A stretch of DNA of 34,902 bases. Origin: Comamonadaceae bacterium. GTDB lineage: Bacteria; Pseudomonadota; Gammaproteobacteria; Burkholderiales; Burkholderiaceae_C. This document shows, one piece after another, positions 17,229 to 24,118 of the stretch. The notes below the pieces were generated by a model. That model ran no database searches, was not told the origin of the DNA, and was given only the letters and a program-made list of their open reading frames with translations. The translations under genes were made by a program, and so were the position numbers. Position 1 is the stretch's first letter, and each line of letters opens with the position of its first letter. The DNA lies in assembly GCA_947450255.1 (NCBI GenBank), contig CANFVA010000012.1, positions 1 through 34,902 on the forward strand, in the 5' to 3' direction.

Positions 17229-17768
17229 TCAGTGACCTGCCCTGGCGGGCAGCATGCGTTGCAAGATGTCGTCTTTCAATACGCGGTAGTGGTACAGCGC
17301 AGCGGCAATGTGCACGCCGACCAAGACCATCAGGCCCACCGCCAATGCACTGTGCAGTGCTTCCAATTGGTGGCCTAGGGCTTTGTCTCGTAATAACAAG
17401 TCGGGCAGCGGCAGGACGCCAAACCAGACGGTTTGCACGCCCTTGGCAGAACTCATTAACCAGCCGCTGACAGGAATCGCCAACATCAGGACATAGAGTG
17501 CAAAGTGGCCGCCATGAGCAGCGGCTTTTTGCAGCGGCGTCATACTGTCCGGATACGCCGGCGGGCGGTGCACCAGGCGCCAAAAAAGACGCAGCCATAC
17601 CAGTGCAAACAAGGTAACGCCCGCCCATTTGTGCCAAGAGAAAAGTTGGATTTTTTCGGGCGACAAGGGCAAGTCGGCCATGTAAAAGCCCAGCCCCAGG
17701 AGGCCGCCGAGCAAAAGTGCCATGAGCCAATGCAAGGCCTTGGCGGGTGCGGTGTAGTGGGTCGTCAT
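17229..17768 (-). CDS. Cytochrome b561 family membrane protein
   Basis: A 179-residue four-helix di-heme cytochrome. Helix 1 (ALHWLMALLLGGLLGLGFYMA) and helix 2 (FSWHKWAGVTLFALVWLRLFWRLVH) each carry a heme-ligand His. Further His residues lie in helix 3 (HGGHFALYVLMLAIPVSGWLMS) and helix 4 (ALHSALAVGLMVLVGVHIAAALYHY). It sits in the inner membrane and probably moves electrons between quinol and a periplasmic acceptor. ATG 17768 (MTTHYTAP) is preferred over 17798, which would overlap the preceding gene; no strong ribosome site marks either. Confidence 0.9.
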   Translation of the reverse strand: MTTHYTAPAKALHWLMALLLGGLLGLGFYMADLPLSPEKIQLFSWHKWAGVTLFALVWLRLFWRLVHRPPAYPDSMTPLQKAAAHGGHFALYVLMLAIPVSGWLMSSAKGVQTVWFGVLPLPDLLLRDKALGHQLEALHSALAVGLMVLVGVHIAAALYHYRVLKDDILQRMLPARAGH

Positions 17769-17778
17769 GGGCGGCGGA

Positions 17779-18567
17779 TTAGTGAAAGCGGTAACCATCC
17801 ATGGCGATCACGTAATCGCTCACGCCACGGAAAAAAGCCTCCGCTTGCGCCTGCGGGCCAGCGGCACCCAGGGCGGTAAACAGCGGCAAAAAATGGTCTT
17901 CACTGGGATGCGCACGCGCTCCATCGGCGCTGACACGGCGGTAATCGAGCAAGGCGTCCAGGTCGTGACCCAGCAAGCGCGCATGCACCCAATCGGCAAA
18001 GCTGTGCACATAGCCGGGCGTCTGGCCACCGGACATACGGGCTACGCCGTAGTCGCGCAGGTTGTGGGTCACGTTACCCGAGGCAACCACCAAGATCTGA
18101 TGCTGCGCCAGGCTTTCCAGCGCCCGGCCGACGCGGTAGGCGTGCGCCGGGCCACCATGGGTTTGGATGGACAGCGGCACGACCGGAACGTCCGCGTCCG
18201 GAAACATATGGCGCAGCGGCACCCAGGCGCCGTGGTCCAGGCCGCGCACAGCGTCCAGCTGCACTGGCAAGCCCTGGGCTTGCAGCGCCTGGGCCACCAA
18301 TTTGGCGGCCTCCGGGCAGCCCGTGGCGGGGTAGCGGATATCGTACAGGCGCTTGTCAAAGCCGCCGAAGTCGTAAATGGTTTCGAGCTGGGTGGCCGTA
18401 CCTACGGTGGGGATGTCGGTCTCCCAATGCGGGCTAAGCACTACGATGGCGCGCGGCGTAGCAAAGCCCTGAGCCACTTGCGCCAAGGCGGCGCCTGCGG
18501 CGCCCGGGCTCAGGGCGAAAGTGGGTGCCCCGTGGGGCACGAAAAGGACATTTCGGGCGTTGGACAT
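17779..18567 (-). CDS. 4,5-DOPA dioxygenase extradiol-like protein (YgiD/DODA family)
   Basis: A 262-residue class III extradiol ring-cleavage dioxygenase-fold protein. The metal and catalytic His segments are visible: FVPHGAPT near the N-terminus, VVLSPHWET, GLDHGAWVPL and HPSEDHFLPLF. The family opens catechol rings, for example DOPA; bacterial YgiD proteins have unclear natural substrates. It is the first gene of the minus-strand run with cytochrome b561, YceI and nitroreductase, and is divergent from a LysR gene 92 nt away. That regulator probably controls it. Confidence 0.88.
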   Translation of the reverse strand: MSNARNVLFVPHGAPTFALSPGAAGAALAQVAQGFATPRAIVVLSPHWETDIPTVGTATQLETIYDFGGFDKRLYDIRYPATGCPEAAKLVAQALQAQGLPVQLDAVRGLDHGAWVPLRHMFPDADVPVVPLSIQTHGGPAHAYRVGRALESLAQHQILVVASGNVTHNLRDYGVARMSGGQTPGYVHSFADWVHARLLGHDLDALLDYRRVSADGARAHPSEDHFLPLFTALGAAGPQAQAEAFFRGVSDYVIAMDGYRFH

Positions 18568-18639
18568 AGTGGTTTGGCTAATACGTGATGGACTGTAGGC
18601 TGTATCAATAAAAAGAAAAAGCCACTAATCTACAAATAT

Positions 18640-18660
18640 TTGTTGCATAATTTGCAACAA
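18640..18660. promoter_or_regulatory. LysR-type operator (perfect 8-bp inverted repeat)
   Basis: TTGTTGCA-N5-TGCAACAA is a perfect inverted repeat in the divergent dioxygenase/lysR intergenic region. Its inner part fits the T-N11-A pattern of LysR-type binding boxes. The right arm ends on the A of the lysR start codon and no Shine-Dalgarno is present. Binding would therefore also block lysR expression, which fits autorepression. Confidence 0.6.
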
Positions 18661-19559
18661 TGGACAAGCTCGATGCAATGCAAACCTTTGTGCGGGTGGC
18701 CGAGGCCGGCAGCTTTACTGCTGTGGCCGACCATTTGCAGGTGGACCGCTCGGCCATTACCCGCCAGATCAGCGCTCTTGAAAAGCACTTAGCGGCCAAG
18801 CTGATCACCCGCAGCACGCGCAGCCTGACACTGACCCCGGCCGGCGCTGCGTATTTAGAAAAGTGCCGCCTCATCCTCAACCTGGTCGATGCCACCGAGA
18901 CCGGACTGCGCGAAGAAGGTACCCACGTGCGTGGCCGGATACGGATGGCGATTCCGCTGAGCTTCGGACACGCGCGCTTACTGCCCCTGCTGCTCGAATT
19001 CATGCGATTGCAACCGCATTTGGAATTACTGCTAACCCTGTCAGACCAGCGTTCCAACCTGATCGAAGAAGGCCTGGACCTGGCGATACGGGTAACGGCC
19101 GATTTGCATTCGAGCGACATCGTCCGCAAGCTGGGCGCATGTCATTTGCAAACCGTGGCCTCGCCCGCCTATCTCTCGCAACACGGCACCCCCGCGCACC
19201 CGGATGATCTGCGCCACCATGAATGCTTGCTCTATACCAGCAGCAGCACTGCCGCGCAGTGGACTTACCGCATAGACGGGCAAATAAAAAACGTGGCGGT
19301 GCGGGGTCGTCTGGCGGCCAACAACGGCCTAGCGTTGCTGGCGGCCAATGCCGCAGGCATGGGTATTTCCGTGCAACCCGATTTTTTGGCTGAACCGTTT
19401 TTGGCAAGCACAGCGGTGGTGGAAATACTGGCTGAATTTAAGCCCCCAGCGCTGGGCATTTACGCCGTTCTACCCAGTAATCGCTACATACCGCACCGCG
19501 TGGCAGTGCTCATGGATTTCCTGGCCCAGGCTTTGCAAATTAGCGGGAGTGCGCAATGA
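18660..19559 (+). CDS. LysR family transcriptional regulator
   Basis: A 299-residue LysR-type regulator. The N-terminal winged helix-turn-helix (MDKLDAMQTFVRVAEAGSFT, VDRSAITRQISALEKHLAAKLITRSTRSLTLTPAG) is followed by the effector-binding periplasmic-protein-like domain (RGRIRMAIPLSFG, EGLDLAIRV, ANNGLALLAANAAGMGISVQPDF). Divergent orientation from the dioxygenase/b561/YceI/nitroreductase run marks these as its probable targets. No ribosome site is seen and the operator palindrome touches the start codon. Its 3' end overlaps the DUF423 gene by 4 nt (ATGA). The effector is unknown. Confidence 0.92.
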   Translation: MDKLDAMQTFVRVAEAGSFTAVADHLQVDRSAITRQISALEKHLAAKLITRSTRSLTLTPAGAAYLEKCRLILNLVDATETGLREEGTHVRGRIRMAIPLSFGHARLLPLLLEFMRLQPHLELLLTLSDQRSNLIEEGLDLAIRVTADLHSSDIVRKLGACHLQTVASPAYLSQHGTPAHPDDLRHHECLLYTSSSTAAQWTYRIDGQIKNVAVRGRLAANNGLALLAANAAGMGISVQPDFLAEPFLASTAVVEILAEFKPPALGIYAVLPSNRYIPHRVAVLMDFLAQALQISGSAQ

Positions 19560-19933
19560 ATGCGAGCCTTCGGTTTTTGGGAGTATTTGCCTGCGTCAGT
19601 GCGCTGCTGTCTATTGGGGTGAGCGCGGCAGCCGCGCACGCGCTGACGCTGTCCGTACAGGATACCCAAACCCTGGCATGGGCGCTGGACTTGCAACGTT
19701 TTCATGCCCTGGCATTGCTGGTCTTGGCGTTGTTTGCGCACCGGGGCCGTCTCGATGCCTGGACGCTGGCATCCGGGGCATTGATGGTGACGGGCACCTT
19801 GCTGTTTAGTATCAACATCGAACTGCGTTTATTGTTGGGCCTGGCCCAATTGCGTCCGCTGGTCCCGCTTGGAGGCGTGGCCTGGATGATGGCCTGGCTG
19901 GCGCTGGCAATCGCCTTTTGGCGCCGCAGGTGA
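19556..19933 (+). CDS. DUF423 family small membrane protein
   Basis: A 125-residue integral membrane protein with four predicted helices: FLGVFACVSALLSIGVSAAAAHAL, FHALALLVLALFAHR, TLASGALMVTGTLLFSINIELRLLLGL and GVAWMMAWLALAIAFW. The early GVSAAAAHAL (family GAFGAHAL), FHALALL, and late PLGGVAWMMAWLAL match the DUF423 (YgdD-like) pattern. Its function is unknown. It is translationally coupled to lysR through ATGA. Confidence 0.78.
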   Translation: MNASLRFLGVFACVSALLSIGVSAAAAHALTLSVQDTQTLAWALDLQRFHALALLVLALFAHRGRLDAWTLASGALMVTGTLLFSINIELRLLLGLAQLRPLVPLGGVAWMMAWLALAIAFWRRR

Positions 19934-20004
19934 CGGCCAATAGCCGATCAGAAAAGCCAAGTGAACGCTGGTGGGGCGGCGCTTGGCGGGGCTTGACGCG
20001 AAGG

Positions 20005-21318
20005 TCAATTGCCGGTGGTGAAGCTAAAGGTGCTATCAAAGGGCGTTGACCCTGAACTACCTCTGACATGTACGGTGTACCTGCTGTTGGGTAGCAAGGG
20101 ACTGTCCGGTATCAAAAATGCCGTGTCCGTGGCCAAACCCTCATTTTTGTCGCTTGCATGGTTCAGTATGGGCAACAAAACAAGAGTCTGGTTGAGCGCG
20201 TCATGGATAGTGGCATCATCCAACGTCAGCACTTTTTTCTTACCTGCGACCACCATAATCGGCTGGCCCACGGGATTACGCCCCAGATTGCGTCCCGGAA
20301 CTGGATTGGGGAACTCACTGCTCAGCTTGGTCGCGGTTGCCGTGGTACCTTGGCAGGGATAGGTGACGATACCGTCCGTTTGTAGCTCCAAGCTTTCCTC
20401 ATGCTTGCGGGCATCCGAGCCCAAATTGACCACCAAGGCAGCACCGCGACGGGTTTGGTTGAGATCCGCCAGCGGGTTGGCTGCACTCACTGCGATCGAA
20501 ATGCCGACCGAATGGTAGCCACCAAAAGCACCGGTCATGTGATAAGGCGCAGCCATCAAGCTGCGCATACGCGTCACGCCCTCGATTCTCCAATTCGGTA
20601 CTTCCGTTGAGTTCGCAAAAAACTGCGTATTTAAAATTTCTCCAATAAATCGGTAGTCGTAGTCCACGGCATCTGCACGGTCTCCCACTTCCACGCCCGT
20701 AAAGCCCGGGGTGCCCGGTGTCTCGGTATGGCTGCTGACCCAATTTTTCAGGATCCAAAGCGCATGACTTCGGGCTGCGATGTCCAACTTTGCATCGCGC
20801 TGAATCGGCGTAAATCCACAACGGCTTCGCTCTGCAGAAAGTAGCTGATACACGGCATCCGCCCCTTGTTTCGCGCTCAAAGAAGGCTCGGAATACACGC
20901 TATTGACTTGCCCCGGTGCGACAGGCTGACTTGGCGTCGATGCAGGAGGCGTAGGAATAGATGCTGAGGGGCTTGGCGTCGATGCAGGAGGCGCAGGAAT
21001 AGATGCTGTGGGGCTTGGCGTCGATGCAGGAGGAGCAGGAATAGATGCTGTGGGGCTTGGCGTCGATACAGGAGAAGCAGGAATAGATGCTGTGGGGCTT
21101 GGTGTGGACGCTGGGTACAGGGGAGCCGGCGCAGGCGCTGCCGAAGCAACGATTTGAGGGGTTTGCACCAGAGGCCGAATAATTTGCGACGGGGGAGGTA
21201 ACTGCGCCTGGGTTTCAGGGTCTGCTGGCAGCGGCGTTTCTTCCTTACCCGCACCACCGCATGCACTGAGCAGGATGCAAAAAAAGGCGAAAAATACTGA
21301 TATTTTTTTCATGCACAT
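20005..21318 (-). CDS. CAP (SCP/PR1-like) domain lipoprotein with proline-rich repeat linker
   Basis: About 437 residues. A lipoprotein signal peptide (KKISVFFAFFCILLSA-C, lipobox LSAC) anchors it to a membrane. Residues about 35-145 are a Pro/Ser/Thr linker holding four 14-residue repeats of the type STPSPTASIPAPPA. The next part resembles a CAP domain (AVYQLLSAERSRCGF, AARSHALWILKN, SHTET, FIGEI, GGYHSVGISIAV). The C-terminus (about 340-437) may be a separate beta domain (NSRYTVHVRGSSGSTPFDSTFSFTT, Ig-like). ATG 21318 is chosen because AAGGAAG lies 4 nt before it; the ORF-track start at 21348 has none. Base composition is lower in GC than neighbours. Its function is unknown, possibly an envelope or adhesion role. 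Confidence 0.7.
   Translation of the reverse strand: MCMKKISVFFAFFCILLSACGGAGKEETPLPADPETQAQLPPPSQIIRPLVQTPQIVASAAPAPAPLYPASTPSPTASIPASPVSTPSPTASIPAPPASTPSPTASIPAPPASTPSPSASIPTPPASTPSQPVAPGQVNSVYSEPSLSAKQGADAVYQLLSAERSRCGFTPIQRDAKLDIAARSHALWILKNWVSSHTETPGTPGFTGVEVGDRADAVDYDYRFIGEILNTQFFANSTEVPNWRIEGVTRMRSLMAAPYHMTGAFGGYHSVGISIAVSAANPLADLNQTRRGAALVVNLGSDARKHEESLELQTDGIVTYPCQGTTATATKLSSEFPNPVPGRNLGRNPVGQPIMVVAGKKKVLTLDDATIHDALNQTLVLLPILNHASDKNEGLATDTAFLIPDSPLLPNSRYTVHVRGSSGSTPFDSTFSFTTGN
20930..21112 (-). repeat. 42-bp in-frame tandem repeat in the lipoprotein linker
   Basis: Four full 42-bp units (starting at 20930, 20972, 21014 and 21056) and a 15-bp partial unit encode the 14-residue Pro/Ser/Thr motif. 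Units differ by a few bases, one carrying GTAGG, another GATACAGGAGAAG. Since 42 is a multiple of three, unit gain or loss would change linker length without breaking the frame. Confidence 0.9.
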
Positions 21319-21497
21319 TGAACTTCCTTGTACTTTCTTATTTCGCATGTTTAATCATATCCATATTTATTGTTTAAATAACAAATAAAAATTTAATCAT
21401 TCCTTTGCCGTCATGGTGCTTGGCAGCTTCGCCACGCCTGCAGCGGCACTAGCGCCTCTTTTAAAATTCGACCGGTCGCTATCGACTACGGAGCTTT

Positions 21498-22436
21498 ATG
21501 CAAGCCTTTTACAGCGACCAATTCGTGCTTCCCTTGCCTGAGGGCCATCGCTTTCCCATGGCGAAGTACGCCTTGCTGCGCAACGCGCTGTTGGCGCATT
21601 TACCGGATATTCAATTGCTACAAGCACCGCGCGCCAGCGATGCAGAGTTGCTGCGGGTGCATACAGCTGACTATGTGCGCGGTATTGCCGATGGCAGCGT
21701 GCCTGCGGCCGTGACCCGCGAAATCGGCTTTCCCTGGAGCGAGGCGATGGCAGAGCGGGCGCGACGATCCGTAGGCGCCACCGTAGCCGCTGCGCGCTCC
21801 GCCCAGCGTCAGGGCATAGGCGCCAACCTGGCCGGAGGTACGCACCACGCCTATGCCGATAAGGGCGGTGGCTTTTGCGTGTTCAACGACGTAGCAGTGG
21901 CCGCGCGGGTGCTCCAAGCCCAACACAAGCGCGAAGGACGGGACTTACAAGTGGCGGTCATCGACCTGGATGTGCACCAGGGCAATGGCACCGCGCGCAT
22001 ATTTCAGGACGATGCAAGCGTATTTACCCTCTCCTTGCACGGAGAGAAAAATTTTCCTTTTCGTAAAGAAGCCGGCGACCTGGATGTGGGCCTCCCCGAC
22101 GGGACCGGCGACGTGGACTACCTGGCCGCGCTGGACGCTGCGCTGCTGGAATTAGACCGGCGCTGCGCGCCACAACTGGTGTTTTTTCTAGCTGGGGCCG
22201 ACCCGCACGAAGGCGATCGCTTGGGCAGGCTGAAGCTGACATTTGAAGGCATGCAAACGCGTGACCAGCGGGTGCTGGACTGGTGCCTGGCGCGGCGCAT
22301 CCCCTTGGTGCTATTGATGGCGGGCGGTTATGGCGTGCAGATCGATGCCACCGTACAAGTGCAGTTAAATACCTACCAATTGGCCTATGCGCATTGGCAA
22401 CGTTGGTCCGGTGATGCCGCTCCAAGGCCAACCTAA
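21498..22436 (+). CDS. Histone deacetylase family protein (zinc amidohydrolase)
   Basis: A 312-residue arginase/deacetylase-fold enzyme. Active-site features are present: the tandem His in GGTHHAYADKGGGFCVFND, the zinc ligands in IDLDVHQGNGTA, and a third Asp in FFLAGADPHEGDRLG. LMAGGYG supplies the glycine-rich C-terminal loop. Bacterial members deacetylate acetyl-lysine, acetylpolyamines or other acetylated amines. The substrate cannot be inferred here, and the neighbours are not metabolically linked. GGAG precedes the ATG, and a TTTTAAAATT 24 bp upstream may be part of a promoter. It converges on the ydcF-like gene. Confidence 0.92.
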   Translation: MQAFYSDQFVLPLPEGHRFPMAKYALLRNALLAHLPDIQLLQAPRASDAELLRVHTADYVRGIADGSVPAAVTREIGFPWSEAMAERARRSVGATVAAARSAQRQGIGANLAGGTHHAYADKGGGFCVFNDVAVAARVLQAQHKREGRDLQVAVIDLDVHQGNGTARIFQDDASVFTLSLHGEKNFPFRKEAGDLDVGLPDGTGDVDYLAALDAALLELDRRCAPQLVFFLAGADPHEGDRLGRLKLTFEGMQTRDQRVLDWCLARRIPLVLLMAGGYGVQIDATVQVQLNTYQLAYAHWQRWSGDAAPRPT

Positions 22437-22469
22437 GGCGAACCAAGCGCCTTTCGCCCTCAGGGGGCG
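22435..22469. terminator. Double hairpin between convergent HDAC-family and ydcF-like genes
   Basis: AAGGCG-N7-CGCCTT (22435-22453) overlaps the HDAC-family stop and is followed by TTT. CGCCC-N5-GGGCG (22455-22469) overlaps the end of the convergent gene. Two adjacent stems between convergent genes suggest termination in both directions. Confidence 0.5.
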
Positions 22470-23263
22470 TTGGGCGCCGGAAACAAGGCGTCGATGCGGC
22501 CCGTGAGGTAGTACACCCACAAGCCGACATATTCGTGTACCGCAGCTTCCATATTGCCCAGTGCCGTCGCTGCACTGCGTGGCACATACCACTGGCCGTC
22601 CTTTCCGGTAGATTTGAACGCCACGGGATAAGGGATCACCTCAAAGCCAGCTTTGCGGAACAGCCCCATCGATCGCGGCATGTGCACTGCCGAGGTCACG
22701 AGCAGCCATTTTTCACCCGGCTTGGGTTTGACCAGATCGCGTGTGAAATAAGCGTTTTCGTAGGTATTGCGCGAGTTTTCTTCGTACACCACCTGCCCAC
22801 GGTCGACGATGGCGTCGCGCCAAAAGGGACGCACTTTGTCGCTTTCCCGTAGCGACCCGGGACTCAGAGAACCGCTGCCACCGGTCAAGACCAGGCGCGC
22901 GTTGGGGTAGCGGCGCAGCAAGCTGACGGGGGCCATCAAGCGCTCGGCTTCATCGTTGACGCTCAGATGGCCCTGCCCTGCGCTGGTCACCTCGTTCACC
23001 GCCCCGCCTAAAACAATAATCCCGTCGACTTGCTCTGGCAGCTTGGCGGGCATGGGGAAGCGGGTTTCCAAAGGCACGAGTAATTCGTTGCCGACCGGGA
23101 AAATCAATAGGGATAACAAGCACCCCAGCGTCAGCTGCACCAAGCGGGACGACCAACTTCGCTTATGAATTTGCGGCCAAAAGCTCAGGGCAAAACCCAG
23201 GCTGACCAGCATGTGCACAGGCGATACCAAGAAGCCAGCGATCTTGGAAATTTCAAAAAACAT
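22460..23263 (-). CDS. YdcF/ElyC family (DUF218) membrane protein
   Basis: A 267-residue protein. Two N-terminal membrane segments (SPVHMLVSLGFALSFW and LVQLTLGCLLSLLIFPVGN) precede a DUF218 domain: DGIIVLGGAVN, YPNARLVLTGGSGSL, EENSRNTYENA, WLLVTSAVHMPRSMGLFRKAGF. The conserved SRNTYENA and TSAVHMPR motifs are diagnostic. Some family members (ElyC, SanA) affect envelope integrity and peptidoglycan precursor lipid metabolism; this one's substrate is unknown. AGGGAG precedes the ATG. It is divergent from the PagL-like gene. Confidence 0.9.
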   Translation of the reverse strand: MFFEISKIAGFLVSPVHMLVSLGFALSFWPQIHKRSWSSRLVQLTLGCLLSLLIFPVGNELLVPLETRFPMPAKLPEQVDGIIVLGGAVNEVTSAGQGHLSVNDEAERLMAPVSLLRRYPNARLVLTGGSGSLSPGSLRESDKVRPFWRDAIVDRGQVVYEENSRNTYENAYFTRDLVKPKPGEKWLLVTSAVHMPRSMGLFRKAGFEVIPYPVAFKSTGKDGQWYVPRSAATALGNMEAAVHEYVGLWVYYLTGRIDALFPAPNAP

Positions 23264-23349
23264 GATTCACTCCCTGTTGTAGGTAGGTAGGAGACCGGCG
23301 TGTAAACTGCAAGCGCCACCGGCCACCCTTTCAAAACATCGACATATTT

Positions 23350-23982
23350 ATGATGAAAAAGTCTCTCGCCGCCCTCCTTGCAAGCGCGCTTTGTGCACAA
23401 GCGGGTTTTTCGATGGATAACGAGACGCTAAAAACCACGGTCATCGCAGCGGGCATTTTGACCAATTCGTTTGCCATTTTTAATCGGCACGCAATAGATT
23501 GTGAAAATGATTATAAATTCGGTTACGAGGCCAGTAAGGACGAAGAACTAAGCGCACACACGCTGAATCTTTCGCCCATGGCTTGTAAATTGAACGCGCC
23601 CAGCCTGCTTCCGTCGGCGGTGCAATTTGAAGTACTGCCCACGGTTTTGGGCTCGGTTTGGAGTGCGGACGCGGGGCCCTATGCCAAGCAAGCGTTCTCG
23701 CTGGCCCTGATCCCCATGGGACGCTACGGACTGCAAGTGGGCTCGGCGATGGTGGATTTCAGCGTCGGACTAGGGCCTACGTTGGTGAGCGAAACCGATA
23801 TCGGTACCCGCCAGAAATCCACCAACCTTCAATTTACCGACGAAATGGGCATCGGTATTTCTGACCGCAACCAGCGTGCTCGCCTGGCCTTCACCTACCG
23901 CCATGTCAGCAATGCGGACATCAAATTGCCCAATAACGGCGTGAATTTCCTGGGCCTGGGGCTGACCCTCAAGCTCGATTAA
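23350..23982 (+). CDS. PagL-like (acyloxyacyl hydrolase-like) outer-membrane protein
   Basis: A 210-residue protein with a signal peptide (MMKKSLAALLASALCAQA) and a likely small beta-barrel body of alternating residues. The C-terminus AFTYRHVSNADIKLPNNGVNF matches the PagL lipid A 3-O-deacylase signature. The catalytic His (about 185) and Ser (about 187) are in HVSNA. The catalytic Glu expected about 14 residues after the His seems to be Asn. The first half has Cys51 and Cys79, which could form a disulfide. It may be a PagL relative that lacks, or has rearranged, the triad. No ribosome site is visible before the tandem ATGs. Confidence 0.6.
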   Translation: MMKKSLAALLASALCAQAGFSMDNETLKTTVIAAGILTNSFAIFNRHAIDCENDYKFGYEASKDEELSAHTLNLSPMACKLNAPSLLPSAVQFEVLPTVLGSVWSADAGPYAKQAFSLALIPMGRYGLQVGSAMVDFSVGLGPTLVSETDIGTRQKSTNLQFTDEMGIGISDRNQRARLAFTYRHVSNADIKLPNNGVNFLGLGLTLKLD

Positions 23983-23987
23983 GCCAT

Positions 23988-24006
23988 GGGCTGCGGGATA
24001 CAGCCC
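23988..24006 (+). terminator. Hairpin downstream of the PagL-like gene
   Basis: GGGCTG-N7-CAGCCC begins 5 bp after the stop codon. No U-tract follows, so this is a weak call. Confidence 0.35.
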
Positions 24007-24118
24007 GCCCCCTGTCCTCGCGCGACAAGCGGGGGAAATCCCCATAGGCGCGGTCCGGCGCTGGGGCTATAGTCATCCCAATCGGCATCGATGTAGCCGC
24101 AATTGGAAAGACTTACGC

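Noticed and set aside
20930-21112. Possible CRISPR array
   Set aside because: The 42-bp units are directly adjacent without spacers and encode a coherent protein repeat.
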